Notes: generated by a model not told the origin, from the sequence alone. A stretch of 64,000 nucleotides of DNA from Paenibacillus albicereus (GCF_012676905.1 NZ_CP051428.1:3434001-3498000); one strand, 5' to 3'; positions 1-9,159 are shown, numbered from the stretch's first letter. Numbers and translations are program-made.

Positions 1-238
1 GCTCCGGCGAGAGGCCGGGGTCATGCCAGCGCTCCGCGCGCAGGCCGAACAGGCGCTCGTAATCGTCGAACCGCCGCTGATGCGACAGCCTTTCGGAATG
101 ATAGGCGAGGCGGCCGTCGGCCGTCACGTCGAACTCCGCGTCCCATACGCCGAAATAGAACGGCCGGTGATCGGCTTCTCCGCGCCTTTTTACGATCTCG
201 CACAAGCAGCTCATCAGGCAATGGATCTTGATGCTCAT
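1..238 (-). CDS. asbE: Petrobactin biosynthesis protein AsbE-like, N-terminal part (cut by window edge)
   Basis: About 79 codons are visible, beginning MSIKIHCLMSCLCEIVKRRG, and the rest lies beyond position 1. The ATG follows the asbD stop by one base, so it is translated with the upstream genes. Inference: the order NIS synthetase, NIS synthetase, acyl-AMP ligase, carrier protein, this gene matches asbABCDE of the petrobactin cluster known from Bacillus anthracis. There AsbE helps transfer 3,4-dihydroxybenzoate from the carrier protein to a polyamine. No catalytic motif can be read in this fragment, so the assignment rests on position and on general resemblance of the N-terminus. An asbF gene (3-dehydroshikimate dehydratase) would be expected further left. 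Confidence 0.68.
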   Translation of the reverse strand, partial: MSIKIHCLMSCLCEIVKRRGEADHRPFYFGVWDAEFDVTADGRLAYHSERLSHQRRFDDYERLFGLRAERWHDPGLSPE

Positions 239-239
239 G

Positions 240-515
240 TCAACCCTTCCCTTCCGCTGCGAGCGGGCGCAGCTCCCCCATGAAGTCCAGCACCGAGCCG
301 ACCGTCGCGAACGCGCGCGGATCGACCTCCGCGTCCGGCACCGCCAGCCCGAGCCGCACCTCGATCCAGACGATCAGCTGCATGACGAGGATAGAGTCCA
401 GCCCCAGGTCCTCGGCGAGCCGCAGCTCGTCGTCCAGCCGCTCCGGCAGCCCGCCGAGGCCCAGGCTCTGCTCCATCAAGGCGCGCAGCTCGTCCCTTCT
501 CCCTTCTCTCGGCAT
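240..515 (-). CDS. asbD: Aryl carrier protein of petrobactin synthesis, AsbD-like
   Basis: A 91-residue acyl/aryl carrier protein. The phosphopantetheine attachment motif is DLGLDS at residues 36-41, with Ser41 as the expected modified residue, followed by the usual amphipathic helix. Family knowledge: AsbD carries 3,4-dihydroxybenzoyl as a thioester after loading by AsbC. The gene starts four bases after the asbC stop, with a GGGAGGAGG site overlapping the end of asbC. It ends one base before asbE, so the genes are tightly coupled. The length fits a free-standing carrier domain. Confidence 0.85.
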   Translation of the reverse strand: MPREGRRDELRALMEQSLGLGGLPERLDDELRLAEDLGLDSILVMQLIVWIEVRLGLAVPDAEVDPRAFATVGSVLDFMGELRPLAAEGKG

Positions 516-518
516 CGC

Positions 519-1910
519 TTATTCCTCCTCCCGGCGCAGGCGCGCGCGGCTGATCTTGCCCGAAGGCAGTACGGGCAGGGCGGAGACGAGCGCGATCGCG
601 GCCGGCACCTGATAGGCGGGCAAAAGCTTGCGGCATGCCTCGCGGATCGCCTCCTCGCCCACGCTTCCGTCGGCGACGATGCGCGCGCTCACGCGCTCGC
701 CCATGACCGGGTGGCGGCTGCCGTAGACGACCGCCTCGCGTACGCCTTCCACTTGCAGCAGCGCCCGTTCGACCGCGGCCGGATACACCTTGCGCCCGCC
801 GATGTTGATGACGTCGTCCACGCGGGCGACGAGCCGCAGCCCGCCGTCCGCCGCGCGGTAGGCCAGATCGCCGGTGCGGAATTCCGTGCGCTCGGCGGCG
901 GATTCCCGGCCCCCGGCGCCTGCTCCCGGATCGGACAGGACGATCCCGTCCGGACGCCGCTCGCCCCTTTCCTCCTCCGCTGCGGTCAGCGTCGGCAAAG
1001 GCGCACCGGCGCCGCGACCATATTCGCCGGCGGCTGCGGCAAGCGGCTGCCGGCGGCGCAGCGCAAGCTCCGCCGGCTCGTCCGGGCCGCTGCCCGCCCG
1101 CGCCTCGAAGCGGCCGAGCTCCGCGCCGATGTCTTGGACGCCGGCCATGCGGGCGGACAGCGAGACGCAGCCGAGCTCGGTGCAGCCGTACTGCTGCATG
1201 AGCGTGTCCGCCGAGGCCTGCAGGCGCTCGAACAGCGGCTCCGTCATCGGCGCGCCGGAGGAGAGCAGCCGGTGGAAGCGCATGCCCTTTCCCGCGAGCG
1301 AGGACAGCAGATGGAACAGCAGCGGCACGCCGTAGGCCAGATGGCGCGGATGCTCGCGCAGCGCGGCCAGCATCGCCTTGGGGTTGCGGGCCGGAGCGAG
1401 CACCGGCTCGCCTCCCCGCGCCAGCGTGGCCACGACGCCGCACAGCAAGCCGAAGGAATGCGACACCGGCGCGAGCACGACCGTCGTCAGGCCGCTGTCC
1501 GCGCCGGCGCCGGCCTGCTCGAGCGCGCGGTTGTAATCGGCCGTCTCCTCGGCGATGTCGGCCCACGTCCGCCGCAGCAGCTTGGAGCGGCCGGTCGTGC
1601 CGGAGGAATGCTGGAGCAGCGACGGCTCCCACGGCGTCCGCGCCTGCGGCTGCGGCCCGGCCAGGAACTGGTCGGCGCGGCCGTAGACGAGGCCGCAGCA
1701 GCCGCTCTCGAGCGAGGTCTCGAACGCCGCGTCCAGCGGCATGTCCTCGCTCAGCAGCAGCGCGGACGCGCCCTCCTCGCGCAGATAGAGCGCCAGCGCC
1801 GCCGTCTCCTCGCGGCTTTCGAGACAGAGCGCGTACAGCCTGCCGGCCGGCCGCGCGAGATGCGGCAGCCGGCGGAACCCGGCCCAACGAGACTCAAATC
1901 GGCTGGACAT
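519..1910 (-). CDS. asbC: 3,4-dihydroxybenzoate-AMP ligase, AsbC-like
   Basis: A 463-residue adenylate-forming enzyme (ANL superfamily). The P-loop SSGTTGRSK is at residues 102-110, a QQYGCTELG adenine-binding motif lies mid-protein, TGDL and the RVDDVINIGGRKV hinge follow, and a C-terminal PSGKISR segment carries the likely catalytic lysine. Family knowledge: AsbC activates 3,4-dihydroxybenzoate and loads it on AsbD. The start overlaps the last 17 bases of asbB. An Ala/Gly-rich stretch before the hinge (about residues 290-335) looks like a lineage-specific insertion. Substrate identity is inferred from the operon. Confidence 0.85.
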   Translation of the reverse strand: MSSRFESRWAGFRRLPHLARPAGRLYALCLESREETAALALYLREEGASALLLSEDMPLDAAFETSLESGCCGLVYGRADQFLAGPQPQARTPWEPSLLQHSSGTTGRSKLLRRTWADIAEETADYNRALEQAGAGADSGLTTVVLAPVSHSFGLLCGVVATLARGGEPVLAPARNPKAMLAALREHPRHLAYGVPLLFHLLSSLAGKGMRFHRLLSSGAPMTEPLFERLQASADTLMQQYGCTELGCVSLSARMAGVQDIGAELGRFEARAGSGPDEPAELALRRRQPLAAAAGEYGRGAGAPLPTLTAAEEERGERRPDGIVLSDPGAGAGGRESAAERTEFRTGDLAYRAADGGLRLVARVDDVINIGGRKVYPAAVERALLQVEGVREAVVYGSRHPVMGERVSARIVADGSVGEEAIREACRKLLPAYQVPAAIALVSALPVLPSGKISRARLRREEE

Positions 1911-3936
1911 GGAGCATCGCCTTCCTTTCTTGAATTCGATGGCGGGCGGCGGCCAGCGGATTCGGCGCCTCGTGGCAGTAGGTGGCCGCCGGGTCCGGGA
2001 ACAGCCGCCCCTTGGTCAGCGCCTCCACCCGGCTTGTCGGGGTGAAGGGGTCGAAGGCGGCCAGCCTCTGCGCCAGCTGCGGGAAACGCTCGAAATGGGC
2101 GTCCAAACGCTCGGCCGCCAGCTCCCAGAACGCTTCCTCCGCGAAGCCGTGGCGGCGCTCCAGCATCCAGCTCAGCTCGCCGAGGTTGAACAGCAGCAGC
2201 GCATCCAGGAGCGTATCGCGCACGGAGGCCGGATCGTCCTGCTCGAACAGCGCGTTCGGCGCGGCGAGGCCGAAGTTCTCATGGATCGAGCGATAATCCG
2301 GACATGCCTGCGGCTCGGCCAGCAGCGGAGGGTGATAATAAAAGCCTTCGTGCACGTCCTTGAGCGCGGAGCGCTCCGGCCAGCCGCCGCGATGCAGCAG
2401 CGCCATGTTCTGCCCGTGCGACTCCAGCGCGACGCCGTGCGCGACGAGCAGATGCGCGGCCGGCAGCAGCGACACCTCCAGCAGCCGGCGCGTCCACCGC
2501 CGGACGCCGTATCGCTCCAGCCAGGGGCCGATGAACGTGCCGTCCGCGTCCTCCGCGAACAAGGCGTTGAACGGCGCGGCCTGCTCGCCCGCCTCCAGCT
2601 TCGGCTCGAGCGACTCGCGCCAGAGGCAGGCGAGCACGCCGTAGATGTCCGGCTCGACGCTCTCGTCCGCAGGCGGCGGATCGTAGACGACGCCGGCGAA
2701 TTCCTCGAGCAGCACCAGCCTCGCCTCGTCGCGCAGATAGCCGTCGCCGGCGATCATCCCGCTCAGCCAGCGCGACGTCTGAGGCGCGCTCGCGACCGAA
2801 TGCGGGCTCAGATAGCGCGAGGCCGACGTGTTGACGAGGCTCATCGCCAGCTTCGCGTACGGCCTCTCCGGCCGGGAGCGGTTCGTCATCGTGCGGATCG
2901 ACTGCTGCGGCGCGTACAGGTCGCCTCCCTCGCCGAGCAGCACGATCGTCCCCTCGCGGATCGGGTCCGCCAGCGCCCGCGCGATCCGGTGGCGCCATTG
3001 CCAAGGATGGACCGGCAGCAGCGCGTAAGCGTCCGGATCATGGCCGAGTCCGCGCAGCCGGGCGCGGAACGCCTCCACCGTCTCCTCCCCCAGCTCCTCG
3101 CGGACCAGGCTCTCCAGCGACAACTCCGGCGCGCAGGCCCGATGCAGCCAGCCGTCGTCCCGCACCGCCGCCCACAGCAGCCTCAGCTCCGGACGATATT
3201 CCGGCCCGTAGCGGAAGTTGTCCGCATAGTCGAAGCCGACCCGCGACTTGTACGATGGATGATAAGGATGGCCTTCGCCGAGCTCCGTCTCCAGCTCCCG
3301 GTACGGCAGCTCGCGGAGCGCGGCGACCGGAGATGGATGGCCGTAGCGGTAGATCGCATCCTTGAGGCGCGTCTCTTCCAGCTCGCGAATGAACGCGGCG
3401 AGGCTGTCCGGCTCGACATCGGTGCCGCGCAGCAGCTCCGCCATCATCATGCCGAGCGGCGTTCCCTCCGCCGCCCCGCCGGCCGAGCGCCGGCGGACCG
3501 GACCGTCCAGCCGGATGCGGCCGAACGTCGCTGTCCGGCGGCCCTCCGCTTCATACGAGACGGAAGCTCCGTTCCGGTCCGTCCCCCGCAGCGAGAACAG
3601 CAGCCGCGGCCGCCCTTCCGGCCCGCCTTCCGCGGGCAGCTCCTCGTACGGCACGAGCCGCTCGAACAGCATCGACTCGGCCAGCTGGCGGCGCATCCGC
3701 TCGCCGACCTTGTCATAAGCAGGCGAGCGCAGCGCCTGCTGCACGAGCTCGTCCTGCCGGGACGCCGGGGCCGACGGCAGATGCTCGTCCCGGCGTCCAA
3801 GCTCGTCCTGCCGCACAGGCTCGCCCTGCATCCAGCGCTCGTTCTCGTGCACGTGCTCGTCGTGCCGTGATCGCTCGCGTTGCCGCATCTGCTCTTCCAG
3901 TCGCATTCCATCGTCCAGCTGCCTGTCCGGCATCAT
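1894..3936 (-). CDS. asbB: NIS siderophore synthetase (IucA/IucC family), AsbB-like
   Basis: A 680-residue NRPS-independent siderophore synthetase. Recognisable IucA/IucC features are GHPYHPSYKSRVGF, LLPVHPWQW, SIRTMTNRSRPERPYAKLAMSL (partly quoted family signature) and ESHGQNMAL. Family knowledge: AsbB attaches the second polyamine arm to the citrate intermediate of petrobactin. The ATG overlaps the asbA stop as ATGA. The protein is roughly 70 residues longer than typical family members because of a charged N-terminal extension with repeated RQDEL/RRDEH-like motifs (residues about 15-65). The product pathway is inferred from the full gene set. Confidence 0.87.
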   Translation of the reverse strand: MMPDRQLDDGMRLEEQMRQRERSRHDEHVHENERWMQGEPVRQDELGRRDEHLPSAPASRQDELVQQALRSPAYDKVGERMRRQLAESMLFERLVPYEELPAEGGPEGRPRLLFSLRGTDRNGASVSYEAEGRRTATFGRIRLDGPVRRRSAGGAAEGTPLGMMMAELLRGTDVEPDSLAAFIRELEETRLKDAIYRYGHPSPVAALRELPYRELETELGEGHPYHPSYKSRVGFDYADNFRYGPEYRPELRLLWAAVRDDGWLHRACAPELSLESLVREELGEETVEAFRARLRGLGHDPDAYALLPVHPWQWRHRIARALADPIREGTIVLLGEGGDLYAPQQSIRTMTNRSRPERPYAKLAMSLVNTSASRYLSPHSVASAPQTSRWLSGMIAGDGYLRDEARLVLLEEFAGVVYDPPPADESVEPDIYGVLACLWRESLEPKLEAGEQAAPFNALFAEDADGTFIGPWLERYGVRRWTRRLLEVSLLPAAHLLVAHGVALESHGQNMALLHRGGWPERSALKDVHEGFYYHPPLLAEPQACPDYRSIHENFGLAAPNALFEQDDPASVRDTLLDALLLFNLGELSWMLERRHGFAEEAFWELAAERLDAHFERFPQLAQRLAAFDPFTPTSRVEALTKGRLFPDPAATYCHEAPNPLAAARHRIQERKAMLHVQPI

Positions 3937-5780
3937 GAAGCTCCTCCTCCCATCGCTTCGGCGAGCGCCCTGCGCCCGCCGCTCTTCCGTCCGAGCCCAG
4001 CCGCCGCGAGCAGCGGGTTAGGGATCGGCACGTAGACCGACTGCCGCTCGAGCGGCAGCTCCAGCTCGTCCATGTCATGCAGACGCGTCAGCAGATTGCC
4101 TTTGCACGGCAGCTCCTCCGCCTGCAGCAGCCGCTCCAGGAAGCGCGAGCCGTCCCGGTCCAGCGGGCGGAACGCTTCCAGCTCCCGCCGGATGTCCAGC
4201 AGCAGCTCCTCCTCCTCGGCCAAGCCCTCGCTGCCGAACGCGCCGGCGAGGCCGAACAGATGGTTGACCATCAGGTAGTAGATCAGATGCTCGTCCGTCA
4301 CCTCGTCGGCGTAGACGTCGCCGCTCTTGCTGCCGATGCCGGGCAGCTCGCGCTCCAATACGCCCAGCATGGAGCGGCTGAAATAATAGCCTTGATTGTC
4401 GCGGAACCAGTACCGCACCGGCCAGCCGTCGCCGTCCAGCTCGACGAGGCTGTTCTGCATATGCGCCTCGAGCGCGATGCCGTACGCGAGATGCAGCCGG
4501 ACGAGCGGTCGCAGCGACAGCACGAGATAGCGGCGGAACCAGCGCCTTGACGCCTCCGCCTCCGCGAGGCCGGTCCGCTCGGCGAGCCGTCCGATCAGGC
4601 GGCCGAGCGGCGAGCGCCTTCCGGGCAGCGGCTCCTGGGCGAGCGCGGCGATCGTGACCGTCCGGCACGCCTCGCCGCCGCGGAACGGATTGTCCCGCAG
4701 CACGACCTCGAAGCCGCTTGCCGGGCCGCCCTGCTCCTCCAGCGTCGCGTAGGCCGGGTCCGCCATCACCGCGAAGCCGGAATCGGCCCGGCAAGCCTCG
4801 CCGATGCGCGTATCGAGCAGACGGCGAATTTCGATGCCGCTCTCGAGCTCGTTCGTCTTCATGACCCGCAGCGAGTTGGTCAGCTTCACCCGCAGCGAGA
4901 ATTTAAACATGTAGGCCGCATCCGGATGGTAGACCGTGCGCACGGATGATGTCGGCAGGTATTCCCTGCCCCCTGGCCCCAGATCCCGCAGCAGCCCGCG
5001 CTTCAGCCAGTCTTGCGTCCGCGGCTGCTCCAGCAGCCAGCGCGCCTGCAGCGGATGGACCGGGAGCATCGTCCACCCGGCGTCGGCGGCGCGCTCCTGG
5101 AGCTCCGGCGCCGCTTCGGGATCGGCCAGCAGCTCGCTGCGCAGCAGCTCCGAAGCCGGCCGAACGACCGCCGACCGCTCTCTGACGATGGACGGATGCG
5201 CCTGGAAATAGTGCAGCCGGAAGCGTCCCCCGAGCTCGGGACAGTAGACGCTCGCTTCCGTGCCGTTCATGCCTTGGCGGCTTTTCGGCGTCGGGTGGAA
5301 GCCGTGGCCGAAATAGAGCGACTGCTCGGCGGCCAGGAAATCCTCTTCGCCTGGCTCCGGCTCCGGCCGGGCAAGCGCGGCGGCGACGATCTCCTCCACG
5401 TTGCGGCAGCTCTCGATGATCCGCAGCAGCAACTCGTCGCGGCGTGCCGAGCCCGGCCTCGTCAGCGCCAGCTCCTGCGCGAGCAGCGCCGACGCCGTGA
5501 CGTAGTCGGCTTCCGCCAGCGCTCCGCCGAGCTCCGGCCGGTACCAGGCTTTGCCGCTGGCTCCATGCCTGCCGGTCGGCGAGTAATAGTTCAGTCCGAT
5601 CCACAGCACGAGTCCCTGCGCGCTCAGGCGCAGCTCCAGCGAGCCGGCCCGGCCCGGCTGGACGCCCGCAGGCGCTTCGTGCGGCAGCCGCAGCTCGGCG
5701 GCCGTCCTTGTTTCGCGGGCATAGCAATTGACCATCGCTTGCAGAGCCGTCCGCTCTGCGGCCGATCTGGCCTCGTTCAT
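3933..5780 (-). CDS. asbA: NIS siderophore synthetase (IucA/IucC family), AsbA-like
   Basis: First gene of the leftward siderophore operon, 615 residues. Family signatures visible are GHGFHPTPKSRQG, MLPVHPLQARWLL, the SSVRTVYH phosphate-binding segment, KLTNSLR and EAHMQNSLVELDG, all typical of IucA/IucC synthetases. Family knowledge: AsbA condenses citrate with spermidine as the first committed step of petrobactin assembly. The ATG has an AAGGGGG site seven bases upstream. The Fur box 68 bases upstream points to iron repression of the whole operon. Whether the polyamine is spermidine in this organism is not shown by the sequence. Confidence 0.87.
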   Translation of the reverse strand: MNEARSAAERTALQAMVNCYARETRTAAELRLPHEAPAGVQPGRAGSLELRLSAQGLVLWIGLNYYSPTGRHGASGKAWYRPELGGALAEADYVTASALLAQELALTRPGSARRDELLLRIIESCRNVEEIVAAALARPEPEPGEEDFLAAEQSLYFGHGFHPTPKSRQGMNGTEASVYCPELGGRFRLHYFQAHPSIVRERSAVVRPASELLRSELLADPEAAPELQERAADAGWTMLPVHPLQARWLLEQPRTQDWLKRGLLRDLGPGGREYLPTSSVRTVYHPDAAYMFKFSLRVKLTNSLRVMKTNELESGIEIRRLLDTRIGEACRADSGFAVMADPAYATLEEQGGPASGFEVVLRDNPFRGGEACRTVTIAALAQEPLPGRRSPLGRLIGRLAERTGLAEAEASRRWFRRYLVLSLRPLVRLHLAYGIALEAHMQNSLVELDGDGWPVRYWFRDNQGYYFSRSMLGVLERELPGIGSKSGDVYADEVTDEHLIYYLMVNHLFGLAGAFGSEGLAEEEELLLDIRRELEAFRPLDRDGSRFLERLLQAEELPCKGNLLTRLHDMDELELPLERQSVYVPIPNPLLAAAGLGRKSGGRRALAEAMGGGAS

Positions 5781-5847
5781 GATGAACCCCCTTCTTGTCC
5801 TGCTTGGCTCGGTCGATCGCTTGCCAATATGAGGAATGAACGTTTAT

Positions 5848-5866
5848 AATAATGATAATCATTCTC
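5848..5866. promoter_or_regulatory. Fur box between the asb operon and the AraC-type regulator
   Basis: The core TAATGATAATCATT is intact and 17 of 19 positions match the classical palindromic Fur consensus. It sits centrally in the 116-bp gap between the divergent starts of asbA and the regulator, so one operator can control both directions. Iron repression is inferred from family knowledge. Confidence 0.9.
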
Positions 5867-5896
5867 ATCTTATTTCGAAAAAAAAAGGAGCTTGCC

Positions 5897-7531
5897 ATGC
5901 CCAGCGTCATGAAACGCTCTTCCTATACCCTCGTCTCCTTGAAACGGCACCAGGCCGAAGCCGGATCGCTGATCCCGCCGTTCCGGCTGCTTCGCCACGC
6001 CCTCATCTTCCTGTTCGACGGCTTCGGCCGGATCGAGCTCAACGGACAGCCGTCTCCGCTCCAGCCCGAAAGCTGCTGGGCGCTCGCTCCGGGCACTTGG
6101 ATCAAGGCCGAGCTGCGGGCAGAGCGTCCGCTCGACGCCTATGTGCTGGAGTTCGACGGCAGCGGGCCCAGCGCCTTGCCCCTGGCCGAGGAACAGCCGC
6201 TGCCGGGCACGGCGGGCGAGGCGGGCTTGCCCGCGCGCTGCATCCGCATCGCCGGCCCCAGCTCCGTGCTGACGCTGCTCGGCGGCATGCTCGAGCTCGG
6301 CCGCAGCCGGACGCCTTCGGCCTTCTTTCGGCGCCAGGCGCTGTTCTACGAGCTGCTGCACCGGGTCAGCCTCATGCCGGGCGAGGAGGAGAACGGCGCT
6401 CAGGAGGCGGTGCGGCGCACGATCCGCTATTTGGAGACGCATTATATGGAGCCGATCCAGGTCGGAGAGCTGCCGAGGATGGCGAGCTTGACGCCGAGCG
6501 CCTACTGCCGGTCGTTCAAGAAAGCGACCGGCCAGTCGCCGACCGCCTATTTGACCGAGCTGCGCATGCGGCAGGCCAAGGAGCTGCTGCGCCAGCCGGG
6601 ACGTCCGACGCTGCGGGACATCGCGGCCAGCGTCGGCTATGCGGACGAGCTGTATTTCAGCCGGCTGTTCAAAAAGACGTCCGGCCTCTCGCCCAGCGCC
6701 TTCGCCGGCCGCAACGCAGCGCGCGTCGCGGTCGTCAGCCATCTGTTCCTGCAGGACCATCTGCTGGCGCTCGGCGTCAAGCCGGTCGCCGCGCCCGCCT
6801 TTCCGAGCGTCTACCGCACGTCGTCGGGCTTCCCGAACTATCTGCAGCCGCAGCTCGAAGGCACGAAGCCGCTCAACGCCGAAACGTCGATCCGTCCGGA
6901 CGACGTGCAGCGCCTGTCGCCCGACCTCATCATCAAGATGGACTTCGGCGGCAATCCGACCGACGGTCCGTGGCGCGGCCTGCCGAACACCGTCTGCATG
7001 GACGGCTTCGGCGGCTGGCAGGCCTACCTGGAGGCGCTCGGCGGCATGCTCGGCCGGGAAGCCGAAGCGGAAGCCGCCGCTGCCCGCGTGCACGGCATCG
7101 AGCTCGCCTATCGCGGCCAGCTCGCCGCCGCCGCCGAGGCGGCCGGAGAGCTCGCGATCGTGCGCGTGCTGCCCGGCGACTTCCGCCTGTTCGGCGCCGA
7201 CGGCCATGCGTTCAGCGACCTGTTCTACGGAGCGCTCGGGTTTCGGCCGCACGGCCGCATCCGCCACGGCTTCTATCGCAGCCATGCGTTCGAGGAGCTG
7301 CTGCGGATGGATCCGGACAGCATCCTCGTCGTGTGGAGCGATGCCCGCGAGCTGTCCCGGCTCCGCTCCCACCCGGCGTGGAGGGAGCTGCGCGCGGTCC
7401 GCGAAGGCAGGCTGCACGTGCCCGACAGCCGCGAGTGGGACCCATGGGGGCCGTCCGGACGAGAATTCACCATCTACGACTGCGCCCGCTACTTCGCGGG
7501 ATCGCCCCGGGGGTCCGCCCGCGTATTCTGA
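5897..7531 (+). CDS. AraC-family regulator with C-terminal siderophore-binding domain, Btr-like
   Basis: 544 residues from the ATG preceded by AAGGAG; an upstream in-frame ATG would lie inside the Fur box and is unlikely. Residues about 10-155 form an AraC-type cupin region. Residues 172-270 hold two helix-turn-helix units ending DIAASVGYADELYFSRLFKK. Residues about 275-544 resemble a periplasmic iron-siderophore binding protein. Family knowledge: B. subtilis Btr (YbbB) has this architecture and activates siderophore uptake genes on binding the siderophore. Divergent placement next to asb suggests it senses petrobactin or its iron complex. No transporter gene is in the window. Confidence 0.85.
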   Translation: MPSVMKRSSYTLVSLKRHQAEAGSLIPPFRLLRHALIFLFDGFGRIELNGQPSPLQPESCWALAPGTWIKAELRAERPLDAYVLEFDGSGPSALPLAEEQPLPGTAGEAGLPARCIRIAGPSSVLTLLGGMLELGRSRTPSAFFRRQALFYELLHRVSLMPGEEENGAQEAVRRTIRYLETHYMEPIQVGELPRMASLTPSAYCRSFKKATGQSPTAYLTELRMRQAKELLRQPGRPTLRDIAASVGYADELYFSRLFKKTSGLSPSAFAGRNAARVAVVSHLFLQDHLLALGVKPVAAPAFPSVYRTSSGFPNYLQPQLEGTKPLNAETSIRPDDVQRLSPDLIIKMDFGGNPTDGPWRGLPNTVCMDGFGGWQAYLEALGGMLGREAEAEAAAARVHGIELAYRGQLAAAAEAAGELAIVRVLPGDFRLFGADGHAFSDLFYGALGFRPHGRIRHGFYRSHAFEELLRMDPDSILVVWSDARELSRLRSHPAWRELRAVREGRLHVPDSREWDPWGPSGREFTIYDCARYFAGSPRGSARVF

Positions 7532-7562
7532 GCCGCCCCCGCCCGGCCCGGCTCCAGCCGGG

Positions 7563-8120
7563 TTACAGCCAGGTAATGAGCTCGGATGCCGGAATTCTCG
7601 GCTCCGCCTTCGGGATTGCTTTCGGATAGCCGACATGCAGGTTGCCGACCGCCCGCTCGCCGGGACGGATGCCGACCGCCTCGCGGAACACTTCTTCGTT
7701 CAGCCACTCGTACGTCTCCCACACCATGCCGATGCCCTTGTCCCAGGCAAGCAGGCTGAAGTTATGGATGACCGTCGCCGTCGCGGCGTAATCCTCCTCC
7801 CTTACCTGCAGGTAAGGGTTTTCCTTCATTACGACCGTGACGATCAGCGGATTGCTCATGATCTTGCGGTAATATTTCTGGCCGGTCTCCTGCTTTTTGG
7901 CCGGATCGCGCTCCCAGCGCTCGTTCATCGTCCGGCAGGCGTCGGCGATTTTGCAGCGTCCCTCGCCCGCGGCGACGATGAACCGCCACGGCTGGGTCAT
8001 GCGGTGGTTCGGCGCCCATACCGCCGTATCGAGCAGCTCCATGACGAGCTGCGGGTCGATCTCCCGATCCTCGAATACGTGCACGCTGCGCCTTCCGCGA
8101 ATCAGTTCGTTCAGTTCCAT
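7563..8120 (-). CDS. Nitroreductase family protein
   Basis: 185 residues starting MELNELIRGRRSVHVF, from an ATG with a GGAGGT site at ideal spacing. Nitroreductase features are the N-terminal RRSV flavin-binding motif, NHRMTQPWRFIV, and the C-terminal GERAVGNLHVGYP segment. Family knowledge: such FMN proteins reduce nitro-compounds, quinones or related acceptors with NAD(P)H. The small single-domain form resembles the YdgI/YfhC type. It stands alone, convergent with the AraC-type regulator; its substrate cannot be read from the sequence. Confidence 0.87.
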   Translation of the reverse strand: MELNELIRGRRSVHVFEDREIDPQLVMELLDTAVWAPNHRMTQPWRFIVAAGEGRCKIADACRTMNERWERDPAKKQETGQKYYRKIMSNPLIVTVVMKENPYLQVREEDYAATATVIHNFSLLAWDKGIGMVWETYEWLNEEVFREAVGIRPGERAVGNLHVGYPKAIPKAEPRIPASELITWL

Positions 8121-8226
8121 GGCTACCTCCATTGCAAGCTGCAGGGCGGCTCGCCGCCCGCATGTCCTAGCATAACCGCCCCTCCGGCGGCGAGGCTATG
8201 GAGGGCATTGTCCCTTTTCCATGGAC

Positions 8227-8260
8227 AAAAAAACCGCCTGCGGCAGCGAGCCGCAGACGG
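8227..8260 (-). terminator. Rho-independent terminator after the sirtuin gene
   Basis: On the minus strand a 10-bp stem (CCGTCTGCGG/CCGCAGGCGG, one mismatch) with a 7-base loop is followed by seven Ts. It lies about 80 bases past the sirtuin stop. Confidence 0.75.
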
Positions 8261-8337
8261 CAAAGAACAAGCGTTGGCAGAGGGCGACCCCGACCTGCCG
8301 GAGCAAGACGCGTCGGCTCGCCGGCGGGCGCGGCCGG

Positions 8338-9060
8338 TCAGAGCGAGCCGAGCGCCTCGCCGATGCTGCCGCGCACGAGATGGGTCGCCATCCGGTCCAG
8401 CGGGGTCGGCGTGAGGTTGATGAGCACGAGGCTGTCGCCCCGGAACAGCGAGACGAGTCCCGCCGCCGGCTGCACGGTCAGCGAGGTGCCGGCGACGATG
8501 AGCGTGTCCGCCTGCCGAATATGCGCGGCCGCCCGCTCAAGCAGGTCGAAGTCGAGATTCTCTTGATAGAGCACGACATCCGGCTTGATGATGCCTCCGC
8601 ACTCCGGACAAAGGGGCACCGGCCGCGGATCGCCGGTCACGGCCGCCAGCGGATGGAAGATGCCGCAGTCCAGGCAGCGGTTGCGGTGGACGGACCCGTG
8701 CAGCTCCAGCACGTTGACGCTGCCGGCCCGCTGATGGAGCCCGTCGATGTTCTGCGTGACGACCGCCTTGAGCCGTCCCTCGCGCTCCAGCTCGGCGAGC
8801 TTGAGGTGGGCGGCGTTGGGCTGCGCTCGCGGATGGAGCATATGGGTGCGGTAGAACGAGTAGAAGTCGGCGGGATGGTCGAAGAAGAAGTCCCGGCTCA
8901 GAATCTCCTCCGGCGCGTACATCTTGCTCGTGCGCTGCTCGTACAGGCCTCCGGCCGAGCGGAAGTCGGGAATCCCGCTCTCGGTCGAGGTTCCGGCTCC
9001 GCCGAAAAAGACGATGCGTCCGCTCCTGCGGATCGCCTCTCGATAATCCGAATCCGTCAT
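8338..9060 (-). CDS. Sir2-family NAD-dependent protein deacylase
   Basis: 240 residues, the usual size of bacterial CobB-type sirtuins. The NAD-binding GAGTS is at residues 21-25, followed by GIPDFRS. TQNIDGLHQRAG is at 102-113, the catalytic His is in ELHGS (His121), and the zinc ligands are Cys129, Cys132, Cys151 and Cys154. Further motifs are GTSLTVQPA and a C-terminal INLTPTPLD. Family knowledge: it removes acyl groups from lysines using NAD. It is monocistronic by spacing and carries its own terminator. Confidence 0.93.
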   Translation of the reverse strand: MTDSDYREAIRRSGRIVFFGGAGTSTESGIPDFRSAGGLYEQRTSKMYAPEEILSRDFFFDHPADFYSFYRTHMLHPRAQPNAAHLKLAELEREGRLKAVVTQNIDGLHQRAGSVNVLELHGSVHRNRCLDCGIFHPLAAVTGDPRPVPLCPECGGIIKPDVVLYQENLDFDLLERAAAHIRQADTLIVAGTSLTVQPAAGLVSLFRGDSLVLINLTPTPLDRMATHLVRGSIGEALGSL

Positions 9061-9159
9061 GCCGGCCGTGCTCCTCTCGTCGGTAAAATGGGACGCCGGC
9101 GGCTCGTCCGGCGATCCTAGCAGGCGGGCGGCAGCTCGTCCGAGCCGCGACGCCCCGCT

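Noticed and set aside
228-2045. Long plus-strand frame (605 codons) opposite asbC and asbD
   Set aside because: Arg/Gln-rich translation typical of antisense shadows in high-GC DNA; the minus-strand frames have complete family motifs.
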